From Treponema sp. (GTDB lineage Bacteria > Spirochaetota > Spirochaetia > Treponematales > Breznakiellaceae), in the NCBI GenBank assembly GCA_031263265.1, contig JAISGE010000003.1, positions 1 to 6,486 of the forward strand: a stretch of 6,486 nucleotides of DNA, given 5' to 3'. Made by a program: the position numbers and the translations under genes. Below, piece after piece: positions 1 to 5,554 of this stretch; positions within the stretch are counted from its first letter, which is position 1; each line of letters begins with the position of its first letter. The notes below the pieces were generated by a model. That model did no database searches and was not told the DNA's origin. It saw only the letters and a program-made list of their open reading frames with translations.

Positions 1-203
1 TGGAGAAAAGCGGGATGCCATTGTAGTTTTTCGGGGCGGGGCTTGTTCGTATCCATACCGGTGTTACAGTACAACAAAACCGTAACAACCGCAATATCAT
101 GAACATCTGGCGGGGCTTACGTTTATGCTGTTGGGCGAGGCCCCTGGAAAGGAAGGGAAAACGAGGCTTTGTACTGGAACGTATTCGACTGTCCGTGGGG
201 AGA
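1..203. other. Upstream region with no supported gene
   Basis: I see no convincing gene here. On the + strand, two frames are open from the left edge, to a TGA at 100-102 and a TAA at 83-85. Either could be the last codons of an upstream gene, but neither peptide (33 or 27 residues) is recognisable. The - strand holds only short, low-quality frames. A 10-bp direct repeat GGCGGGGCTT occurs at 35-44 and 109-118. A weak imperfect hairpin can be drawn between GGTGTTAC (60-67) and GTAACAACC (about 82-90). None of this identifies a function. Confidence 0.4.
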
Positions 204-231
204 TTGACATAGATAGGCCGATTCCTATACA
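204..231 (+). promoter_or_regulatory. Sigma-70-type promoter of the aminotransferase gene
   Basis: A perfect -35 TTGACA (204-209) is followed after 16 bp by TATACA (226-231), five of six bases of the -10 consensus. Transcription would be expected to start near 237-239, only about five bases before the ATG at 244, giving an almost leaderless message. No Shine-Dalgarno sequence precedes that ATG, which fits. The assignment is from consensus matching only. Confidence 0.6.
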
Positions 232-243
232 AGTAATTATACT

Positions 244-1548
244 ATGAATTATCTTGCAGATGAACTCAACGACATCCTGGATACTACGGTGGCAGGACGG
301 CTTCTTTCACCCTTAGGACGGCGTCTGTATTTTCCCAAAGGAATCATCACCCAAGGAGCCGAGGCCAAACAAGCAGCCCATCGGGTAAACGCCACCCTCG
401 GCATGGCCTATCACCAGGGTAAACCCCTCATCCTCTCAAGTCTTAGGGAGCAGGTACCAGGGCTTACACCGGAAGAAACCGTGGCCTACGCCCCTACTGC
501 GGGGATTCCCCATGTCCGTACCGCGTGGAAAAACCGGATCCTCCAGCATAACCCTGGGCTGCGTCCTGAAACCTTCTCCCTTCCCGTGGTGGTTCCTGGT
601 CTTACCGCGGGAATTGGGTATGCCGCGGACCTGTTTGTGGGGGAAGGTAATCCCATCATCCTCAGTAGTCCTTGCTGGGACAACTACGAACTCATCTTTC
701 AGGAACGCCGGGCCGCGACCATGCAGGGAGTCCCTTTTTTTGGCGCGGACTGGGGCTTGGATATACGGGCCATTGAGAAAGCCCTGGAAGCAGCCGCAGC
801 AACCGGGGTAGTCCGGGTCCTCCTCAATTTTCCCCATAACCCCTCGGGGTATTCCCCTACCACTGCTGAAGCAGACGCCTTAGTTGCCTGTGTAAAGAAC
901 ATTGCTCAGAAGGGCGCTGATGTGCTGATTCTCTGTGACGATGCCTATTTTGGCTTTTTTTATGAAGCCGCGTGCCTGAAGGAGTCCCTGTTCAGCCGGT
1001 TTGCCCAGGTGCATGAACGGGTTTTGGCGATCAAGATCGATGGTCCCACCAAAGAAGATTATGTGTGGGGTTTCAGAATGGGATTTATTACCTTTGGTTC
1101 CCAGGGTTTACAGGAAAAGCATTATGAAGCCCTGGTGAAAAAGCTCATGGGAACCATCCGGTCTTCGGTTTCCTGCGCCAATACTCCGGCCCAATACCTC
1201 CTGCTCAAAGCCATACAGGATGAAAGGTCGGCGCTTGAAAAGGAACAGTACTATACCCTGTTGCAAAGGCGCTATCAGCGGGTAAAACAATTTCTTGCTG
1301 AGCATCCTGAACATCCAAACCTGAGACCCTTACCCTTCAACTCCGGGTATTTTATGAGTTTCCGGTGTGTGGGTATTGGAGCGGAGGTATTGCGGCGGGA
1401 GTTGCTGACAAACCAGGGGATTGGTACCATTGCTTTGGGGGACACCTACCTCAGGATTGCCTTTGCCAGTATTGATGAGGAACAGATTTTCGGGGTATAC
1501 CAGGCCCTGTACGATGTTGCCCGGGACTTAGGCATTGAAGGGTCTTGA
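244..1548 (+). CDS. Class I/II (fold-type I) PLP-dependent aminotransferase
   Basis: A 434-residue cytosolic enzyme expected to transfer amino groups between an amino acid and a 2-oxo acid using pyridoxal phosphate. The aspartate-aminotransferase family landmarks appear in order: HNPSG (198-202, with the cofactor-contacting Asn199), DDAYFG (232-237, Asp232 for the pyridine nitrogen and Tyr235 for the phenolic oxygen), PTKED with the likely Schiff-base Lys270, Arg278 eight residues later in the phosphate-binding position, and Arg404 in YLRIAFA, the usual substrate-carboxylate arginine. Length is normal for the family, and no domain seems missing. The start is fixed: an in-frame TAG lies at 214-216 and ATG 244 is the only start between. 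There is no ribosome binding site, and a promoter lies immediately upstream. The amino-acid specificity cannot be read from the sequence. It is unlikely to belong to the neuBC pathway: a 164-bp AT-rich gap and a sharp composition change separate them. Confidence 0.88.
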   Translation: MNYLADELNDILDTTVAGRLLSPLGRRLYFPKGIITQGAEAKQAAHRVNATLGMAYHQGKPLILSSLREQVPGLTPEETVAYAPTAGIPHVRTAWKNRILQHNPGLRPETFSLPVVVPGLTAGIGYAADLFVGEGNPIILSSPCWDNYELIFQERRAATMQGVPFFGADWGLDIRAIEKALEAAAATGVVRVLLNFPHNPSGYSPTTAEADALVACVKNIAQKGADVLILCDDAYFGFFYEAACLKESLFSRFAQVHERVLAIKIDGPTKEDYVWGFRMGFITFGSQGLQEKHYEALVKKLMGTIRSSVSCANTPAQYLLLKAIQDERSALEKEQYYTLLQRRYQRVKQFLAEHPEHPNLRPLPFNSGYFMSFRCVGIGAEVLRRELLTNQGIGTIALGDTYLRIAFASIDEEQIFGVYQALYDVARDLGIEGS

Positions 1549-1600
1549 AAAGCGCGGTTCTTGGGGAAACTGGGGTTTGCAAATCTTTTCAGCTTATTAA

Positions 1601-1629
1601 TTGATTACTTGGTTTTTTTCTAAAATTAT
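1601..1629 (+). promoter_or_regulatory. Candidate neuBC promoter
   Basis: TTGATT (1601-1606) and AATTAT (1624-1629) are spaced 17 bp and each match four of six consensus bases. An overlapping TAAAAT (1621-1626) is a better -10 box but has no good -35 at the right distance. The region is AT-rich, so chance matches are likely. A promoter somewhere in this gap is probable, because no gene reads closely into neuB; the exact boxes are uncertain. Confidence 0.35.
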
Positions 1630-1650
1630 CCTAGATCAATGAAAATGAAT

Positions 1651-1670
1651 CTATTATTGATCATTAATAG
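1651..1670. promoter_or_regulatory. 20-bp near-perfect palindrome, operator candidate before neuB
   Basis: The sequence reads CTATTA-T-TGATCA-T-TAATAG. All bases pair with their reverse complement except the single T at positions 7 and 14, so 18 of 20 are symmetric. It ends 42 bp before the neuB start and lies just downstream of the candidate promoter, where a bound repressor could block transcription. An extra copy of the core, GATCAAT (1634-1640), faces ATTGATC (1656-1662) as an inverted repeat. It is AT-rich and has no T-run after it, so it is not a terminator. The binding protein is unknown. Confidence 0.45.
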
Positions 1671-1696
1671 TCAGGGTAACAGTATGCTGCTATTAA

Positions 1697-1701
1697 AGAG
1701 G
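1697..1701 (+). promoter_or_regulatory. Ribosome binding site of neuB
   Basis: AGAGG lies 11 bases before the ATG at 1713. It supports this start and contrasts with the flanking native-looking genes, which have no such site. Confidence 0.6.
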
Positions 1702-1712
1702 TAAAAAAACAG

Positions 1713-2765
1713 ATGAATGCCTGTATTGAGATTGCTGAAAGAAAAGTAGGATTGGATTATGAACCGCTTATTATCGCTGAAATTGGTATAAATCACCAAG
1801 GTTCTTTACGTATTGCCAAGGAAATGGTTGATGCTGCATGGGAAGGAGGTGCAGAACTGGTAAAACATCAGACGCATATTGTGGAAGATGAAATGAGTCC
1901 TGAGGCAAAAAAAGTTATCCCTGGTAATGCGTATGAATCTATTTTTGAAATCATGGAAAAAGCGTCTTTAGATGAGGATGAAGAAAGAGAACTTAAAGCA
2001 TATATTGAATCAAAAGGGCTGCTCTTTTTAAGCACCCCCTTTTCAAGACGTGCTGCTGATAGATTGGAACGTATGGGAGTCAAAGCCTATAAAATAGGAT
2101 CAGGAGAGTGCAATAATTATCCGCTTATAGAGCATATTGCCGCCTTTGGAAAGCCAATGATCGTATCGACCGGCATGAATACGATAAACAGCATAAAAAA
2201 AACCGTGGCAATACTGGAGAAACATTCGATACCCTATATCCTATTACACACCACGAATCTCTACCCTACTCCTCCCCACTTGGTAAGACTGGGGGGCATG
2301 ATCCAACTGCAGCGTGAATTTCCGAACGCGGTTGTCGGCTTATCTGATCACACCTGCAATAATAACGCGTGTATCGCTGCAGTAGCGCTGGGCGCTTCAC
2401 TGCTTGAACGTCATTTTACCGATACGATGAGCAGGATTGGTCCTGATATTGTGTGTTCTATGGATGTAAAAGCTTTAAAAGCATTAAAGCAGGCGGTACA
2501 TGAAGTATATGTAATGCGCGGCGGCACTAAAGACCCGATAGTTGAAGAACAGATAACAAAAAATTTTGCCTTTGCTACGGTGGTTGCTATAAAGGATATT
2601 AATGCCGGTGAAATCCTCAGCCGGGAAAATATCTGGGTAAAACGGCCTGGAACATTCGGTATTTTTGCAGAATCCTATTCAGCGCTATTACATTGCAGAT
2701 GTAAAATTCCGGTCAAAAAAGACAGCCACTTGACATGGGAAATGATAGAAAAGACCTCATTGTAA
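1713..2765 (+). CDS. neuB: N-acetylneuraminate (nonulosonate) synthase NeuB
   Basis: A 350-residue cytosolic synthase expected to condense N-acetylmannosamine with phosphoenolpyruvate to give N-acetylneuraminate (EC 2.5.1.56 if the substrate is ManNAc). The N-terminal TIM barrel (about 15-265) shows EIGINHQG (23-30), KHQTH (51-55), STPFS (107-111), KIGSGE (127-132), STGM (152-155), YPTP (184-187), SDHT (211-214), RHFT (233-236) and GPD (243-245). His213 and His234 have the same 21-residue spacing as the two metal-ligand histidines of the Neisseria enzyme. A C-terminal SAF/antifreeze-like domain (about 285-345) carries RPGTFGI (311-317), whose arginine reaches the partner subunit's active site in this family. 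The overall wording resembles Campylobacter jejuni NeuB1 closely, as remembered. A legionaminate synthase (LegI) is the main alternative. The gene is complete, has a ribosome binding site, and is followed by neuC after 35 bp. Confidence 0.92.
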   Translation: MNACIEIAERKVGLDYEPLIIAEIGINHQGSLRIAKEMVDAAWEGGAELVKHQTHIVEDEMSPEAKKVIPGNAYESIFEIMEKASLDEDEERELKAYIESKGLLFLSTPFSRRAADRLERMGVKAYKIGSGECNNYPLIEHIAAFGKPMIVSTGMNTINSIKKTVAILEKHSIPYILLHTTNLYPTPPHLVRLGGMIQLQREFPNAVVGLSDHTCNNNACIAAVALGASLLERHFTDTMSRIGPDIVCSMDVKALKALKQAVHEVYVMRGGTKDPIVEEQITKNFAFATVVAIKDINAGEILSRENIWVKRPGTFGIFAESYSALLHCRCKIPVKKDSHLTWEMIEKTSL

Positions 2766-2784
2766 ATTACAAAATAAGAAAAAC

Positions 2785-2789
2785 AAGGA
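2785..2789 (+). promoter_or_regulatory. Ribosome binding site deciding the neuC start
   Basis: AAGGA lies 11 bases before the ATG at 2801, the same spacing as at neuB. It favours 2801 over an upstream in-frame ATG at 2735 that would overlap neuB by 31 bp and add 22 unrelated residues before the conserved MKKILFVTGTRADFGK start. Confidence 0.65.
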
Positions 2790-2800
2790 AAAAAGTCCAC

Positions 2801-3943
2801 ATGAAAAAGATATTATTCGTAACCGGAACCAGGGCCGATTTTGGAAAATTAAAATCCTTGATTCAAGCAGTCAAGGACTCACCAGAATATGAATATGAAA
2901 TATTTGTTACGGGGATGCATTTATTATCACAATACGGATTAACCATTAGAGAAATAGAAAAATCAGGTTTTAATAATAAATTTTCTTTTATGAATCAAGT
3001 CATTGGCGATGATATGGAAATAATTCTATCAAACACCATAAATGGTCTTAGCAAGTATTTACACGAACACCAGGTTGATTTAATTATTGTTCATGGCGAT
3101 AGGGTAGAGACCCTGGCCGGTGCAATCGTAGGAGCTTTGCGCAATATATTAGTAGCTCATATTGAGGGAGGAGAAATATCCGGGACTATTGATGAGTTAA
3201 TACGACATGCAGTTTCTAAATTATCCCATGTTCATTTTGTTGCCACGGAAGTCGCCCAAAAAAGGCTTTTACAGTTGGGGGAAGAACCGGAATCTGTATT
3301 TGTTATTGGTTCTCCTGATGTGGATATTATGTTATCAAACACGCTGCCACCCATAGAAACGGTGAAAGAACGATATCGAATCAAGTTCGATACCTACGCC
3401 ATAGCCATGTTGCATCCGGTTACTACTGATACCCCGGATATTCAACAAAAACACGCTGCTATTTTTGTTGAGGCTCTTTTGGAAAGTGGGTTCAATTATG
3501 TGATTATATACCCAAACAATGATTCTGGATCAGAGCTTATCCTACAGTCTTATGAGAATCTGCGGAACAATGCACGGTTTAGAATATTTTCATCAATACG
3601 TTTTGAATATTTTCTTACCCTGCTTAAAATGGCGCACTTTATTATTGGGAATTCAAGCGCCGGTATTCATGAAGCACCGGTTTATGGTATTCCATCATTT
3701 AATGTAGGTACTAGACAGCAAAACCGGTTTCATTATGATTCCATTTTTAATGTACCCTTTGATAAAGCATTAATCTTAGAACATATACGTACTGGTTCTG
3801 TTCATAGATATATGCCGACACAGCATTATGGACAAGGAACAAGCGCTTTAAATTTTCTAAACGCATTACATACTATTTGGCAATTTCCCAAGCAAAAACA
3901 ATTCAACGATATTGTTTATGAAGAACCCTGCTGTCCGGTTTAA
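2801..3943 (+). CDS. neuC: Hydrolysing UDP-N-acetylglucosamine 2-epimerase NeuC
   Basis: A 380-residue cytosolic enzyme of the GT-B-fold WecB/NeuC family. It is expected to convert UDP-GlcNAc to ManNAc plus UDP (EC 3.2.1.183), supplying NeuB. Visible landmarks are TGTRADFGK (8-16) at the N-terminus, VHGDRVETL (97-105), HIEGGEISGTIDE (120-132) followed by RHAVSKLSH, HPVTT (205-209), YPNNDSG (237-243), the nucleotide-site segment IGNSSAGIHEAP (282-293) and VGTRQ (302-306). Length is typical and nothing is truncated. The sequence reads like Campylobacter jejuni NeuC1, as remembered. The bacillosamine-using relative LegG/NeuC2 is possible, and the motifs do not decide between them. The gene lies 35 bp after neuB, is certainly cotranscribed in layout, and is the most AT-rich gene here (81 of 240 bases G or C in four sampled lines). 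No terminator is evident after it. Confidence 0.9.
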   Translation: MKKILFVTGTRADFGKLKSLIQAVKDSPEYEYEIFVTGMHLLSQYGLTIREIEKSGFNNKFSFMNQVIGDDMEIILSNTINGLSKYLHEHQVDLIIVHGDRVETLAGAIVGALRNILVAHIEGGEISGTIDELIRHAVSKLSHVHFVATEVAQKRLLQLGEEPESVFVIGSPDVDIMLSNTLPPIETVKERYRIKFDTYAIAMLHPVTTDTPDIQQKHAAIFVEALLESGFNYVIIYPNNDSGSELILQSYENLRNNARFRIFSSIRFEYFLTLLKMAHFIIGNSSAGIHEAPVYGIPSFNVGTRQQNRFHYDSIFNVPFDKALILEHIRTGSVHRYMPTQHYGQGTSALNFLNALHTIWQFPKQKQFNDIVYEEPCCPV

Positions 3944-3972
3944 TCATAGCAAAGCCCCGCCTGTAAGTTACT

Positions 3973-4001
3973 TGTACAGTCCATTCATTCCCCCGTATAA
4001 T
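3973..4001 (+). promoter_or_regulatory. Promoter of the methyltransferase-rsmE operon, overlapping the start region
   Basis: A perfect TATAAT (3996-4001) lies 17 bp after TGTACA (3973-3978), four of six to the -35 consensus. The predicted transcription start (about 4007-4009) coincides with the ATG at 4007, so the message would be leaderless. A short inverted repeat CTGTA-N9-TACAG (3961-3965 and 3975-3979) overlaps the -35 box and could be a control site, though it may be chance. Confidence 0.55.
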
Positions 4002-4006
4002 GGCTT

Positions 4007-4798
4007 ATGGCCTATAAAAAAGAATGGTTTGAGGATACCAGTTTTTGGGAGGAGTATGCCCCCATCATATTCGATGCTCAGCGTTGGGCAGAAGTCCCTT
4101 TGGTTGCCGATGGGGTAACCCGGCTTGCCCATTTGAACCTGTATGCTCCCTTGGACCAGGCTGAACCTACCGTAGGCCCCCTGGTCTTGGATCTGTGTTG
4201 CGGGGTGGGGCGTATCACCCTCGAACTGGCACGGCGGGGTTTTATGGCTACCGGGGTGGATATTACTGAAAGTTATCTGCAAACTGCCCGGGAAGACGCA
4301 GCGTATGAAAACCTCCCGGTTGAATTCATTCATGCGGATGTCCGTTCTTTCACCCGTCCTCAAGTTTTTGATGTGGTAAGCAACTTGTACGTTTCCTTTG
4401 GCTACTTTGAGCAGCCTGCTGATGACCGGCTTATGGTGCAGCATGCATTCGATTCCCTCAAACCTGGAGGGGTCTTGATCATAGAAACCTTGGGCAAAGA
4501 GATTGCGGTCCGGGATTTTGTCGAACGGGAATGGTTTACCCGGGAAGGGCGTACGATGCTTACCGAGTATACCCCGGTGGATTCCTGGGGAGGGCTTAAA
4601 AACCGATGGATTCTCATCAAAGGGGGAACATGGATCGAGCGAACCTTTACCCAGCGCCTGTATGCCGGGTCGGAGTTGCGGCGGCTGTTCTTGGAGGTAG
4701 GTTTTGCGTCGGTGGAACTCTATGGGGATTGGAACGACGGGGTTTATGATAACCAGGCGCAGATGCTCATCGCGGTAGGCCGCAAATCCCCGTTATAG
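4007..4798 (+). CDS. Class I SAM-dependent methyltransferase, substrate unknown
   Basis: A 263-residue soluble protein with a Rossmann methyltransferase fold. Motif I, LDLCCGVGR (61-69), binds SAM. Asp85 in GVDITESYL is the usual acidic ribose-binding residue ending strand 2. HADVRSF (109-115) is the adenine-contacting segment, FDVVSNLYVSFGYF (121-134) is the motif IV region, and LKPGGVLIIET (151-161) is the post-motif strand. The C-terminal quarter (about 205-260) is likely to shape substrate binding and is not one I recognise. The start is forced: an in-frame TAA at 3998-4000 sits three codons upstream and no other ATG follows before residue 80. There is no ribosome binding site. Base composition matches rsmE and not neuC, so I place it with the downstream operon and not with sialic-acid synthesis. 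Its stop codon abuts the rsmE start. Possible substrates are RNA, a small molecule or a protein; none can be chosen. Confidence 0.85.
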   Translation: MAYKKEWFEDTSFWEEYAPIIFDAQRWAEVPLVADGVTRLAHLNLYAPLDQAEPTVGPLVLDLCCGVGRITLELARRGFMATGVDITESYLQTAREDAAYENLPVEFIHADVRSFTRPQVFDVVSNLYVSFGYFEQPADDRLMVQHAFDSLKPGGVLIIETLGKEIAVRDFVEREWFTREGRTMLTEYTPVDSWGGLKNRWILIKGGTWIERTFTQRLYAGSELRRLFLEVGFASVELYGDWNDGVYDNQAQMLIAVGRKSPL

Positions 4799-5551
4799 AT
4801 GAATATCATCCTTTTTGAAAAACAGGAGCTTGCAGCATCTGATCAGGGCATCCTCCTCAAACCCCAGGATAAACGGACGATACATCTCCTCAGGGTTCTG
4901 CATAAAAAACCAGGAGACCTGTTCGATGCAGGGGAGCTGGGGGGTAATTGGGGAAGGGGTCGTATCGAAACCCACAACCATGATGGCTCCCTGGGGTGTT
5001 CCTTAGCGCTGGACAAACCGCCCCTGCCGCGAAGCCCTATTTGCCTGGGGGTGGGATTTCCCCGGCCTATACAGCTCAAGCGGCTCTTGCGCGATATGGC
5101 AAGTTTGGGGCTTGAAGGGATTGATCTTATGGGTACTGATCTGGGGGAGAAGAGTTATCAGCATACGACCATGCTTACCGACGGCGGAGCTAGGGACGCA
5201 CTTATACAAGGGGCTATCCAGGCCCGGGATACGGTCATCCCTTGGATACGGTACTATCCTCACCTTAAGGGGTGGCTTGAGGCGCGGCCCTGGAGGGAGA
5301 GGAACCCGCTGCTCATTGCCGCGGATAATCTGCGTCCCCAGGGAGCCTTGGCCCAGATGAAGCCTACCGCACGGCCTATCCTAGTAGCCATCGGTGCCGA
5401 ACGAGGCTGGTCTGATAGGGAACGGGATATGCTGGAAGCCGCAGGGTTCTGCCGGCTTTCCCTGGGCAGCCGGGTCTTACGGACTGAGACTGCCTGTGTA
5501 GCCGCGGTAGTATTGGCGCTGGAAAAAACCGGAAGCCTTGGATATACTTGA
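4799..5551 (+). CDS. rsmE: 16S rRNA (uracil-1498-N3)-methyltransferase RsmE
   Basis: A 250-residue SPOUT-family enzyme that methylates N3 of U1498 in helix 44 of 16S rRNA (EC 2.1.1.193) in assembled small subunits. An N-terminal PUA-like RNA-binding part (about 1-72) contains HLLRVLHKKPGD (29-40). The C-terminal trefoil-knot domain has LGVGFPRPIQLKRLLRDMASLG (start 83), which matches the family's strand plus helix, and the knot motifs IGAERGWS (198-205) and SLGSRVLRTETA (221-232), the second nearly invariant in RsmE. The first knot motif is usually IGPEGG; here proline and the glycine after glutamate are replaced, so the SAM loop is slightly unusual. ATG 4799 directly follows the TAG of the preceding gene with no ribosome binding site, so translation is probably coupled by re-initiation. 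Length is normal. Confidence 0.9.
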   Translation: MNIILFEKQELAASDQGILLKPQDKRTIHLLRVLHKKPGDLFDAGELGGNWGRGRIETHNHDGSLGCSLALDKPPLPRSPICLGVGFPRPIQLKRLLRDMASLGLEGIDLMGTDLGEKSYQHTTMLTDGGARDALIQGAIQARDTVIPWIRYYPHLKGWLEARPWRERNPLLIAADNLRPQGALAQMKPTARPILVAIGAERGWSDRERDMLEAAGFCRLSLGSRVLRTETACVAAVVLALEKTGSLGYT

Positions 5552-5554
5552 CCC

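Noticed and set aside
41..58. GTTCGTATCC resembling a tRNA T-loop
   Set aside because: No acceptor stem, anticodon arm or matching 3' end can be folded around it.
436..837. 133-codon - strand frame inside the aminotransferase
   Set aside because: Antisense shadow of a GC-rich gene; its composition (many Arg, Gly, Pro) is typical of a shadow and no family is recognisable.
1549..1630. Terminator after the aminotransferase at the T-run 1613-1619
   Set aside because: No GC-rich hairpin directly precedes the T-run.
2735..2800. Longer neuC start at ATG 2735
   Set aside because: It overlaps neuB by 31 bp, adds 22 residues unlike the family N-terminus and lacks a ribosome binding site, whereas ATG 2801 has AAGGA and the standard MKKI start.
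4000..4017. Five-codon frame beginning at ATG 4000, possible leader peptide
   Set aside because: It overlaps the -10 box, so it would not be on the main transcript, and has no ribosome binding site.
3968..4444. 158-codon - strand frame opposite the methyltransferase
   Set aside because: It lies entirely across the methyltransferase gene and the promoter, has no recognisable motif, and the + strand frame has clear SAM motifs.
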